A DNA stretch of 30,470 nucleotides. It comes from Stercoripulliclostridium_A sp045535235 (GTDB taxonomy: Bacteria; Bacillota; Clostridia; Christensenellales; DTU072). The stretch spans positions 1-30,470 of the forward strand of contig JAZSLG010000129.1 of the NCBI GenBank assembly GCA_045535235.1, given 5' to 3'. The translations under genes were made by a program, and so were the position numbers. The notes beneath the pieces are model-generated. The model was given only the letters and a program-made list of their open reading frames with translations, was not told where the DNA came from and did not search any database. Positions 1-7,186 of the stretch are shown piece by piece (the stretch's first letter is position 1; every line of letters starts with the position of its first letter).

Positions 1-128
1 GAGTAACTCACTTCGTTCAAATTATAGTTCGCGTTGCTCACATTATAGCCAAAACAAGTTTGGCATTTTGCTAAGCAAAAACCTGGCGAAAGTGAACGCA
101 TTGCGTTCAAGTATATTTACCAACTAAA
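1..128. repeat. hairpin-rich intergenic sequence
   Basis: No gene is visible here. The stretch holds two short near-perfect hairpins: 66-80 (TTTTGCT, one base, AGCAAAA) and 94-108 (GAACGCA, one base, TGCGTTC). It also has two ATTATAG copies and GAGTGA/GCGAAC-like words that resemble the GCGAAGCG-type words near 29964-29988. It looks like dispersed intergenic repeat material rather than the end of a gene. The type assignment is tentative because only one flank is in view. The rest of the gap, to 274, holds only the terminator at 229-247. Confidence 0.35.
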
Positions 129-228
129 AAGTATTACAAGCCCTTTACTCTTATTTTATCATTACTTAGTTTGAGACAGTCTTTCGCGCTACCCTTAAAC
201 ACAAAGAGTAAGAAAAGAGAAACAAATT

Positions 229-247
229 CGAACCCTTGATGGGTTCG
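229..247 (-). terminator. hairpin terminator of the CrtO-like gene
   Basis: Perfect 7-bp stem CGAACCC/GGGTTCG with a 5-base loop, 28 bases past the stop codon of the reverse-strand gene at 275-742. The flanks are AT-rich and can extend the pairing. The run of T on the reverse strand is interrupted, so efficiency is uncertain. It could work in both directions. Confidence 0.5.
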
Positions 248-274
248 TTATTTTTGTTGGCTACTGGTTAATTA

Positions 275-742
275 TTATTTGCTTGCTTTTTTTAGCATTG
301 TATTAAATCTGGGTCGGTTGTATCTTTGTATAATGATGGGAGGAACGTGGGTGAGCGCCCACAATACGCCGAGTACCGCGCTTGCTACTCCCGGCCAAAT
401 CGCTACCGGAATAAATCCTAAGATAAAGCAAATTGTATGGGTGGCTTCTGCTACGCAACACTCTTTGATTAGTATGGGTAGCTTTTCAACAGCACTCATA
501 TCAAGACGCTTTTTAGGCATAAACTTGGGAAAAATTTTTGTAATTATATTACTAAAATCAGGCCATTTCGTCTTCCATTTTTTTATGGCAATCTTTTCAT
601 ATATCTTGCCTTCTTTTTCCCATTTCCAACCCTTAAAATATGCATTGTCGGGATTAATCCATTTTCTAGGGAAAATTCTACCTATTATGAAGACGAGTAA
701 TCCGCTTCCAAGTATAATTATTGCACTATACAACCAATCCAT
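275..742 (-). CDS. CrtO-type acyltransferase-like membrane protein
   Basis: A 155-residue membrane protein. Its layout fits the glycosyl-4,4'-diaponeurosporenoate acyltransferase (CrtO) family. It has an N-terminal membrane segment (about residues 4-23), then a FKGWKWEKEGKIYEK box (36-50), then KKWK..WPD (54-62). The ExCxxAExxH element (94-102) follows, and two C-terminal hydrophobic segments (about 103-136). In staphylococci CrtO acylates a glycosylated carotenoid. No other carotenoid gene lies nearby, so the substrate here is probably a different lipid or glycolipid, which is an inference. The start is ATG at 742, preceded by an AAGGA-like site and a good promoter at 770-798. The gene is a single-gene unit ending at the hairpin at 229-247. 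Family assignment is fairly sure; function is not. Confidence 0.7.
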   Translation of the reverse strand: MDWLYSAIIILGSGLLVFIIGRIFPRKWINPDNAYFKGWKWEKEGKIYEKIAIKKWKTKWPDFSNIITKIFPKFMPKKRLDMSAVEKLPILIKECCVAEATHTICFILGFIPVAIWPGVASAVLGVLWALTHVPPIIIQRYNRPRFNTMLKKASK

Positions 743-769
743 TCGTATTATCCTTAGCTTATTGTTTTT

Positions 770-798
770 ATTTTACTACAAATTTATTAAATAATCAA
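770..798 (-). promoter_or_regulatory. promoter of the CrtO-like gene
   Basis: On the reverse strand, TTGATT (793-798) and TAAAAT (770-775) are separated by exactly 17 bases, about 30 bases upstream of the ATG at 742. This is a good vegetative sigma-factor match. Confidence 0.6.
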
Positions 799-864
799 TA
801 AACATTTAATGATGCGCTCGTTCAATCGTAAAAATAATAAAGGGAAGATTGGTAACATCCGTTA

Positions 865-893
865 TTGCAAACACTGGGTTTTAATGGTATACT
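865..893 (+). promoter_or_regulatory. promoter of the GDPD lipoprotein gene
   Basis: TTGCAA (865-870), 17 bases, TATACT (888-893). The predicted transcription start lies near 900, about 24 bases before the GTG start at 924. Confidence 0.65.
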
Positions 894-923
894 ATATGTA
901 GTTACTTTTTTCGGAGGGAGAAA

Positions 924-1715
924 GTGAAAAAGATTATTGCTTGCGTTTTAGCGCTAATGATACTAGTTTTTGCTTGTTCGTGTAATAAAGAGGCACCAAC
1001 GGGAACCATTTTATTTGAGAAATACGACGCAAAAGTGATTGCACACAGGGGAGTCTCCGGGCTGGAAGTGGAGAATACCGAGTCGGCGTTTATTTTGGCG
1101 GGGGAACACTCTTATTATGGTATTGAAACCGACGTTCATAAGACCATAGACGGCAAATTCGTTATTTGTCACGACGATACGGTAAAGAGATTATCCGGAC
1201 AAGATATAGCTGTCGAAACCTCTACATTAGAGACATTACTCAATATTCCTCTTTACGATAAAAATACCGAGATTTTGGGAGAGGAAAGATTAACCGACCT
1301 TCAAAGTTATATTAAGATTTGTAAGAGATACGATAAGCAAGCTATTCTTGAATTAAAATCGGATTTCACCCAAGAAGAAATTGCGAATATTATTGCAATA
1401 ATCGTTGCTAACGATTACCTAAATAGAGTTACGTTTATTTCCTTTGATTACGACAACCTTCTTTACGTTAGGAATATATTACCTACGCAATCGGCACAAT
1501 TTTTGTTTTCAGAATTGAGTGACGAGCTTGCTGATAAGTTGATTCGTGACAAAATCGACGTTGCAATACATTACAAAGCATTAACTAAAAAAGCACTGAA
1601 AAAGTTCCATAATGCAGGATTAAAGGTTAACTGTTGGACGATAGATGAAAAAGCTACTGCCGAAAGGTTGGCAAAAATGGGCGTTGATTATATTACTACA
1701 AACATTTTGGAATAA
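924..1715 (+). CDS. glycerophosphodiester phosphodiesterase, lipoprotein
   Basis: A 263-residue GDPD-family enzyme. Such enzymes hydrolyse glycerophosphodiesters to sn-glycerol 3-phosphate and an alcohol through a TIM barrel with a catalytic His pair and a divalent metal. Visible residues are HRG (41-43), ENTE (50-53), the ETD metal site (68-70) and HDD (83-85). Residues 1-18 form a lipoprotein signal with a hydrophobic core and a VFAC lipobox (Cys18; Cys20 is another possibility), so the enzyme should be anchored outside the membrane. The start is GTG at 924, set by GGAGGG at 913-918 with good spacing. The methyltransferase at 1738 follows after 22 bases and is probably co-transcribed. The glycerol phosphate link to the gldA/dhaKL operon 25 kb away is only thematic. 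Confidence 0.9.
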   Translation: MKKIIACVLALMILVFACSCNKEAPTGTILFEKYDAKVIAHRGVSGLEVENTESAFILAGEHSYYGIETDVHKTIDGKFVICHDDTVKRLSGQDIAVETSTLETLLNIPLYDKNTEILGEERLTDLQSYIKICKRYDKQAILELKSDFTQEEIANIIAIIVANDYLNRVTFISFDYDNLLYVRNILPTQSAQFLFSELSDELADKLIRDKIDVAIHYKALTKKALKKFHNAGLKVNCWTIDEKATAERLAKMGVDYITTNILE

Positions 1716-1737
1716 CTTGAAGATTGAAAAAATAATT

Positions 1738-2388
1738 ATGTCAAAAGAATGGGATTGGGAAAAGAACGATAAAAAATTATGGCTAGAGCCTTCCGTGGAA
1801 AGCTATTACTACGCTAACGTTTGGAAAGAGAGAGGATACTCCAAGTTGTTGGATTTGGGCTGTGGATTGGGTAGACACGCCGTATTGTTCGCAAAAGAAG
1901 GATTTAAGGTTACGGCTTGCGATTTGTCCGAGTACGCAGTTAATCATTTGGTAGAATGGGCAAAAAAAGAGAATTTGAGCATAGATACTGAAGTTTGCGA
2001 CATGCTATCTTTACCATACGACGACGAGACTTTTGACGTGATTTTTTCCTATCATACAGTTTCACATACCGATACCGTAGGGGCAAGAAGGATTGTAAAC
2101 GAATTGGATAGGGTGCTAAAAAGTGGTGGCGAAATATTTATAACGTTATGTTCAAAAGAAACTTGGTCGTTTAACGAGGCGGGCTATCCACGCTTGGACG
2201 AAAATACGGTAATAAAAACAGATGACGGGCCGGAAAAGGGCATCCCTCATTTCTACGTAGATTTGGATTACGTTCAAGAACTGTTCGGTGCATTTGAAAT
2301 ACTTTCGTTGCGCCATGTAGACGATATTTTTTATACCGACAAACTAAATCACTCGAAACACTATTTCGTGCATTTGAAAAAAACGTAA
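1738..2388 (+). CDS. class I SAM-dependent methyltransferase
   Basis: A 216-residue Rossmann-fold methyltransferase of the Methyltransf_11/25 type. Motif I is LLDLGCGLGRHA (37-48), the acidic ribose-binding motif is CDLSEYAV (61-68), and LPYDDETFDVIFS forms motif IV. The C-terminal part is ordinary for the family and gives no substrate. The start is ATG at 1738. An in-frame ATG at 1645 would extend the protein 93 bases, but that extension lies inside the GDPD gene and adds non-conserved sequence. The ribosome binding site is weak, which suggests coupling to the upstream GDPD gene. The substrate is unknown. This is one of three SAM methyltransferases within 6 kb. Confidence 0.8.
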   Translation: MSKEWDWEKNDKKLWLEPSVESYYYANVWKERGYSKLLDLGCGLGRHAVLFAKEGFKVTACDLSEYAVNHLVEWAKKENLSIDTEVCDMLSLPYDDETFDVIFSYHTVSHTDTVGARRIVNELDRVLKSGGEIFITLCSKETWSFNEAGYPRLDENTVIKTDDGPEKGIPHFYVDLDYVQELFGAFEILSLRHVDDIFYTDKLNHSKHYFVHLKKT

Positions 2389-2410
2389 TATCGTACCATT
2401 CGTGCCAAAG

Positions 2411-2440
2411 TTGACAACTTTTCCCTCTTTATGTTAACAT
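2411..2440 (+). promoter_or_regulatory. promoter of the lipoprotein/RNA-repair operon
   Basis: TTGACA (2411-2416), 17 bases, TTAACA (2434-2439). The -35 box lies inside a 15-base inverted repeat (AAAGTT-GAC-AACTTT, 2407-2421). That repeat could be an operator or a weak terminator for the gene ending at 2388. The next ATG is at 2481. Confidence 0.6.
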
Positions 2441-2480
2441 ATTATTGGAATAACGACTATTCTACTTAAAGGAGTAAAAC

Positions 2481-3041
2481 ATGAAAAGATTATATAAGAT
2501 TTTAGCTTTAGGGATTTTAGTAGTTATGGCGTTTTCTTTGAGTGGTTGTATTTTCAACAAAGGAACGGCTAGTGAACTCGAGGGGATTTATGCACTTGAG
2601 GAATATTTTTACAAGTCAAAGTCCGGTGTAGAATATGAATTTGAAGAAAACTACGAGTATTTTATCTTGGTTATACGTAACGACGCTAGGGCGGAAGTTA
2701 TATACAAATTAGTGGGCGAAAGCGAGCGTAAAACTATTCACACCTATACCCTAACTTATAACGAGCAAGATAGTAAGGTGGTCGATAGAATAAAAATCGA
2801 AGATTTCCCACAAAGCGAGTATTCCGTTGAAGAAGGTAAATTAATATCTAACGAAATTACTACTAGCATCAATTTTAATTTCTATCCCAAACGTGAAGAT
2901 TTGGTTTCCAATGAAATCACCTTTAATTTCAAAGAGGGTAACGAAAGAGTCAAATACCAATTTACCCGCGTTAAGGATAAAGTAAACGATAGAAATATTG
3001 AAAGAGCAAAAAAGAAAAGTAATCAAATGATTTTGGATTAA
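2481..3041 (+). CDS. lipoprotein of unknown function
   Basis: A 186-residue protein with a clear lipoprotein signal: MKRLYK, a hydrophobic core, then LSGC with Cys23 as the lipidated residue. The mature part is rich in Glu, Lys, Asn and Tyr and in alternating beta-type segments. It reads like a small lipocalin-like or beta-sandwich lipoprotein of the kind common in Clostridia, but no family could be named. It has a strong ribosome binding site (AAAGGAG just before 2475). Its stop codon is one base before the ATG of the methyltransferase at 3043, so it is translated from the same message as the putative RNA-repair genes. That neighbourhood is odd for a surface protein, and the two may be unrelated in function. 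Confidence 0.75.
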   Translation: MKRLYKILALGILVVMAFSLSGCIFNKGTASELEGIYALEEYFYKSKSGVEYEFEENYEYFILVIRNDARAEVIYKLVGESERKTIHTYTLTYNEQDSKVVDRIKIEDFPQSEYSVEEGKLISNEITTSINFNFYPKREDLVSNEITFNFKEGNERVKYQFTRVKDKVNDRNIERAKKKSNQMILD

Positions 3042-3042
3042 T

Positions 3043-3693
3043 ATGGATGAGCGTTATTACACGCGTTTACTTTATAGCGCAGTTTGTGGCGCACTCTTAA
3101 AAAACAATTGCGATTGCGAGTTGCCTAAAAATTGCGAAGAGGCTATTGCACTGTGTGAAAACGTGGGCGTAAAAGCACACTATTTTAAGCGTTCAAACCT
3201 ATTACCGCGCGTTAAAAAGGTGCTTGGATTTTTAACGTCGGTTTCACCCGTAAGCTTACTGGACGTAGGTAGCGGAAGAGGAGCCTTTCTTTTCCCGTTC
3301 CTTGAGGAGTTTCCTTATTCAAAAGTGACTAGCATCGATATTTTACCACACCGCGTTGAATTGCTGGAGAATATAGCTAACGGTGGTGTAAAAAACCTTA
3401 CGGCATTTAACGATGATATTTGCACCTATTCGGCTCCCGATAATTCTTTTGAGGTCGTTACGTTATTGGAGGTGTTGGAACATATTCCTAACGTGGAAAA
3501 GGCAATTAGTAACGCAGTTAGGTTGGCTAGTAAGTACGTCGTCGTTACGGTACCCGCGGAAGAGGACGATAACCCGGAACATATACGTTTACTCACAAAA
3601 GAAATATTAACAGACTATTTTAACGCACGTGGTGTATCGCGCCTATCTTTTGAGGGCGTACATGGGCATCTCGTTATGATAGCAAGGATATAA
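3043..3693 (+). CDS. SAM-dependent methyltransferase in RNA-repair operon
   Basis: A 216-residue class I methyltransferase. Motif I is LLDVGSGRG (72-80), the acidic motif II is SIDI (97-100), and a VVTLLEVLEHIPN block covers 138-150. The ExxEH group (Glu143, Glu146, His147) plus His180 recalls the metal-binding set of bacterial Hen1. Hen1 2'-O-methylates a repaired RNA 3' end. However, EVLEH is also common in unrelated Methyltransf_11/23 proteins, so a Hen1-like role is an inference. The N-terminal 65 residues are Cys-rich and not recognisable. The gene starts one base after the lipoprotein stop and ends one base before the RNA ligase ATG, so it is embedded in the operon. No clear Shine-Dalgarno sequence is visible; translation is probably coupled. 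Confidence 0.8.
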   Translation: MDERYYTRLLYSAVCGALLKNNCDCELPKNCEEAIALCENVGVKAHYFKRSNLLPRVKKVLGFLTSVSPVSLLDVGSGRGAFLFPFLEEFPYSKVTSIDILPHRVELLENIANGGVKNLTAFNDDICTYSAPDNSFEVVTLLEVLEHIPNVEKAISNAVRLASKYVVVTVPAEEDDNPEHIRLLTKEILTDYFNARGVSRLSFEGVHGHLVMIARI

Positions 3694-3694
3694 A

Positions 3695-4483
3695 ATGGAT
3701 TACGATTATAAAATAATTAAATACCCACGCACGCCTCATTTACAAGGCTCGCGATTGCAAGCAGGAGACGAAGACCTTAGCCAAGTGGCCTTCGATTTTG
3801 TACTGAATAAAAATATAGTTATCGAGGAAAAAATAGACGGAGCGAATACGGCAATCTCTTTTGACGGAGATGGCAATTTACTGCTCCAAAGCCGTGGGCA
3901 TTATCTCATTGGCGGTTATCGCGAAAGACACTACAACCTTTTCAAACAATGGGCAAATGCCAATCAAGATACTCTATTTGACGCGCTTTCTAACCGCTAC
4001 GTTATGTACGGCGAATGGATGTATGCAAAGCACGCCGTATTCTATGATGCACTCCCTGATTACTTCATGGAGTTCGATATTTTTGACCGAGAACGCCAAG
4101 TCTTTTTAGATACTCCTTCTAGAAGAGCTATTACTAAAAAGATGGGAATAATCTCTTCCGTACCCGTTTTATCTAGTGGTATATTTGAGAGTAAGGAAAG
4201 CATTTTATCTCATTTGGGTAACTCAAACTACATAACAGAGAACCATATTGAAGTATTACGCACAATAGCATCTCGCTTAAATTTGGACGTAGAAAGGGCG
4301 GTTAAAGAAACGGATGCTAGCTTAAAGATGGAAGGGCTATATATTAAAATAGAAGAAAACGGTATTGTTACGGGTAGAGTAAAGTACGTTAGAGCTTCCT
4401 TTATTCAGAGCGTTATGCAAGCCGAAGGACACTGGTTGAATAAGCCGATAATACCCAATCAATTAAAAGATGAAAGAGTCTAA
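3695..4483 (+). CDS. ATP-dependent RNA ligase
   Basis: A 262-residue covalent nucleotidyltransferase of the RNA_ligase (Rnl2-like) family. It would seal 3'-OH/5'-phosphate RNA ends through an enzyme-AMP intermediate. All core motifs are visible. Motif I is EEKIDGAN with nucleophile Lys46, and SRGHY (66-70) follows it. Motif III is YGEWMY (105-110), motif IIIa is FMEFDIFD (124-131), motif IV is MEGLYIKIE (212-220) and motif V is RVKYVR (228-233). There is no large extra domain, so substrate choice must come from the short C-terminus or a partner. Its end overlaps the start of the HD-kinase by 14 bases, a strong sign of joint function: the partner makes the 3'-OH and 5'-phosphate ends that a ligase needs. 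RNA rather than DNA specificity is inferred from family and partner. Confidence 0.9.
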   Translation: MDYDYKIIKYPRTPHLQGSRLQAGDEDLSQVAFDFVLNKNIVIEEKIDGANTAISFDGDGNLLLQSRGHYLIGGYRERHYNLFKQWANANQDTLFDALSNRYVMYGEWMYAKHAVFYDALPDYFMEFDIFDRERQVFLDTPSRRAITKKMGIISSVPVLSSGIFESKESILSHLGNSNYITENHIEVLRTIASRLNLDVERAVKETDASLKMEGLYIKIEENGIVTGRVKYVRASFIQSVMQAEGHWLNKPIIPNQLKDERV

Positions 4484-5651
4484 TTATACGCTTTTTAATA
4501 AACTTTGTGATTATCTCCCGTTGACTAGCGGTGAGATTAATTGGCGTGCAATTGGGGAATGTGGTTTTCAATCACTATTTGATAAAATGGAAAAAACCCC
4601 ACAACAAGAAGAGTATCATGGGGAAGGGAACGTTCTAAATCACGTTAAGATGGTTTGTGAAAATCTTGTTTTATTAGAGGGTTATCAAAACGCGTCTAAC
4701 GAGGAAAAGATAGTTTTATTTCTTTCCGCCCTTCTTCACGACGTGGGTAAGATAAAACGGACTAAAGTAGAGGATGGTAAAATCGTGTCACCCGGACACT
4801 CCGCTAGAGGCTCAATTTTGGCTAGAGAATTTTTGTGGAAAGAGCTAGGGCTTTCGGGTAGTGTTAAAAGTCAAATGATTAGAGAGGCCGTTTGTACTCT
4901 TGTAAAATATCATTCCTTCCCTCCCTATGCGATAAAGGACGACGATGCTAGAATTAGACTACTAAAAATAGTTGCAAACGGAGAATTGACTACCATTTTT
5001 TCTGCTGAAAAATTATATTTGCTTGCAAAAGCCGACGTCTTAGGTAGAAAATGCAATGATAAGGAAGAACAATTGGAAAAGGTGGAGCTTTTTGCTCTCC
5101 TTGCCGAAGAATATTCTTGTTTTAATTCTCCCTACATTTTTAACGATTACTTTACGAAACGAGCATTTTTCAAAGGCAAAACAGAGTGGCCGAGCGATAG
5201 CTTGTATAATTCCAATTGGGGAGAAGTGATATTGCTTTCCGGATTGCCGGGTACTGGCAAAGATACCTATATTTCTCACGCCTTACCTGATTTACCAGTT
5301 GTTTCTCTTGATAATATAAGAAAGAAATTGCACGTTTTACCTACCGAGCCACAAGGCGCGGTAATTGCAAAAGCGCAAGAAGAAGCGAAGGAGTATTTGC
5401 GAAAAAAACAACCTTTCGTATGGAATGCAACTAATATAACTGCCCAAAATAGGTCTAAACAAATATCTCTTTTTGAAAGATACAACGCAGGTGTTAAGAC
5501 GATATTTCTCGAAACCGAATGGAATGAGCAGATAACGCGTAATGCAATGCGTGAAGACGTCGTTCCACAAATTCAAATTGATAAAATGCTCTCAAAACTT
5601 GAGATTCCGGAGAGGTACGAAAGCGAAAAGGTTGAGTGGATAATAACCTAG
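4470..5651 (+). CDS. HD-Pnk type RNA/DNA end-healing enzyme
   Basis: A 393-residue two-domain protein. The N-terminal HD phosphohydrolase domain (about 50-215) has NHV around His58, LLHDVGK (89-94, His90-Asp91), PGHSARG with His110, and KYH with His148. The C-terminal kinase domain (about 250-393) has the P-loop GLPGTGKDT (258-266). It also has SLDNIR (279-284), where the Asp would be the kinase general base, and WNATNIT (318-324). Late arginines (357, 361) suit a lid. This order matches HD-Pnk, characterised from Runella slithyformis. There the HD domain removes 2',3'-cyclic phosphate and 2'-phosphate ends and the kinase phosphorylates 5'-OH ends. With the overlapping RNA ligase this makes a complete heal-and-seal pathway. 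The strong terminator at 5673 closes the operon. Confidence 0.88.
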   Translation: MKESNYTLFNKLCDYLPLTSGEINWRAIGECGFQSLFDKMEKTPQQEEYHGEGNVLNHVKMVCENLVLLEGYQNASNEEKIVLFLSALLHDVGKIKRTKVEDGKIVSPGHSARGSILAREFLWKELGLSGSVKSQMIREAVCTLVKYHSFPPYAIKDDDARIRLLKIVANGELTTIFSAEKLYLLAKADVLGRKCNDKEEQLEKVELFALLAEEYSCFNSPYIFNDYFTKRAFFKGKTEWPSDSLYNSNWGEVILLSGLPGTGKDTYISHALPDLPVVSLDNIRKKLHVLPTEPQGAVIAKAQEEAKEYLRKKQPFVWNATNITAQNRSKQISLFERYNAGVKTIFLETEWNEQITRNAMREDVVPQIQIDKMLSKLEIPERYESEKVEWIIT

Positions 5652-5672
5652 TTTTTTATTAGAATTGTAAGA

Positions 5673-5700
5673 ATAGCCCGAAAAGACGGGCTATTTTTTT
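5673..5700 (+). terminator. intrinsic terminator of the RNA-repair operon
   Basis: Perfect 8-bp GC-rich stem ATAGCCCG/CGGGCTAT with a 6-base loop, followed directly by seven T. It lies 21 bases after the HD-Pnk stop and separates this operon from the TIR-methyltransferase gene. Confidence 0.92.
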
Positions 5701-5741
5701 AATTGCCTATTGTAAATATATTTTATATATGATATTATTTT

Positions 5742-5747
5742 TATAAT
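5742..5747 (+). promoter_or_regulatory. -10 box of the TIR-methyltransferase gene
   Basis: A perfect TATAAT, 26 bases before the ATG at 5774 and 41 bases after the terminator. No good -35 hexamer is seen at 16-18 bases; the upstream sequence is AT-rich (TATTTT). This may mean dependence on an activator or on AT-rich upstream contacts. Confidence 0.5.
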
Positions 5748-5773
5748 GTCGAAATTTGTCGAAGGAAGGAAGA

Positions 5774-7177
5774 ATGGATAAAGAATACAACGTTTTTATT
5801 TGTTACCGTGGGGAAAGTGGCGGAGAAATAGGCTCCAGTATATACTCCGATTTATGCACCTATTCAAAGAATAAACTCAAATTATTTTTTGCCCCCAAAT
5901 GCTTAAAATACGGCGAAAATTTCATGTCGGACTGTCGCGATATCGCTGGCAAAGTTGCGTTAATGATACTAATTTTGACGCCAAACTTTTTTGAAGGTTG
6001 CTCTAACAAAGACGACGTTGTTTTCCAAGAACTAAAGTCGGCTCTTGCCAATCCAACTACGTCGTTTTTGCCAATAAAAAAGGCGGGTTTTGAGTTTAAT
6101 GACGACGTTTTGGAAAGTCTTTTTAATGAGAGTGAAATCGATAGAATTAAGCATATTAGTGCAATAACCTATACGGACGTTTATTCATTCAAATCCATGG
6201 AACTTTTGCTTCCTATTTTGGAAGATAAAGTTGGAGTTACGGATTACGATGAGATTATCCAAAAAGATTTGGCTAATAAGCAAGCGCGTACCAAAAAGCG
6301 CGTTCATATACAAACCGATGGTAAAACCGGTTTCTTTAGCCAAGACAACAAAGTTGAGGCAAAAAGATTAGAAACTCAACAAAAAATGCTTTATGAATAC
6401 GATATGCCTGTGTACGAAAAATATCTTGAGGGCAAAAGCGATCTTAAAGTTTTGGATATTGGTTGCGGTAACGGACGCGCTCTTATGACACGCCTTGGTA
6501 AACGCAAAGAGGTAAGCAAAATCATAGGCGTGGAGTTTGATGAAAGCTTTGTTAACAAGGCAAAGGCAGACTATGAAAACGAAAACGTGAAATTCTATAA
6601 AGTTGACGTTGAAAGCGAGGATTTTGACGAAATTTTGGAAGAAATAATGGAGGAAAACGACATTGATAGGTTCGATTGGATAAACATTCTTGCAGTAATG
6701 TCGCATCTAAAATCTCCTTATCAATTACTCAAGGTATTACGTAGATATTGTAAAAAAGGCGCAGTCGTTTTCATTAGAAATATTGATGACGGACTAAACA
6801 TGGCGCATCCGGATGAAAACTTTATGTTTGAACGTGCATTCAATATGATTGCAAAGTGCGATACTACGGGTTACCGTCATTCGGGAAGAGAGCTTTTTAC
6901 ACTTTTGCAACGTTCGGGATATAAGAATATCGTGGTAGAAAAAATGGGTCTTAATTCCGCGGGTATGGAATACGACGAAAAAGAAGCGTTCTTTGCTACC
7001 ATATTCATGTTTTTGAAAAACGGCATAAAAGCTACCTATAACAACAATCCGCGCGACAAGGAAATCAAAACGGAATATGAATGGTTAAACGAGCATTTTG
7101 AAGAGCTGGAAGAAAGATTTTTATCGCCCGAAACCTTTATAAATTTTGGTTTTTTAATCGTATGTGCAACTGTATAG
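5774..7177 (+). CDS. TIR domain - SAM methyltransferase fusion
   Basis: A 467-residue two-domain protein. Residues 1-150 look like a TIR domain. YNVFICYRG (5-13) matches box 1, YGENFMSDC (46-54) matches the P/YGxxF region, and MILILTPNF (64-72) precedes an FQELKSAL helix (84-91). Glu86 in that helix falls where NAD-cleaving TIRs carry their catalytic Glu. After a charged linker (about 155-205) comes a class I methyltransferase. Its motif I is KVLDIGCGNGRA (225-236), its acidic motif II is GVEFDE (252-257), and its C-terminal half (260-467) is family-typical. TTG at 5756 would add six residues, but the AAGGAAGG sequence at 5762-5769 points to ATG 5774. NAD hydrolysis, signalling or mere scaffolding are all possible. 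The GNAT gene follows after 9 bases. Confidence 0.82.
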   Translation: MDKEYNVFICYRGESGGEIGSSIYSDLCTYSKNKLKLFFAPKCLKYGENFMSDCRDIAGKVALMILILTPNFFEGCSNKDDVVFQELKSALANPTTSFLPIKKAGFEFNDDVLESLFNESEIDRIKHISAITYTDVYSFKSMELLLPILEDKVGVTDYDEIIQKDLANKQARTKKRVHIQTDGKTGFFSQDNKVEAKRLETQQKMLYEYDMPVYEKYLEGKSDLKVLDIGCGNGRALMTRLGKRKEVSKIIGVEFDESFVNKAKADYENENVKFYKVDVESEDFDEILEEIMEENDIDRFDWINILAVMSHLKSPYQLLKVLRRYCKKGAVVFIRNIDDGLNMAHPDENFMFERAFNMIAKCDTTGYRHSGRELFTLLQRSGYKNIVVEKMGLNSAGMEYDEKEAFFATIFMFLKNGIKATYNNNPRDKEIKTEYEWLNEHFEELEERFLSPETFINFGFLIVCATV

Positions 7178-7186
7178 GAGATGTTT

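Noticed and set aside
279..794. 171-codon forward frame opposite the CrtO-like gene
   Set aside because: It is the antisense of a protein with clear family motifs, a promoter and a terminator. The frame itself shows no motif and no ribosome binding site.
1645..1737. Upstream ATG giving the first methyltransferase a 31-residue extension
   Set aside because: It lies within the GDPD coding region and the added residues are not family-like. ATG 1738 fits the normal start.
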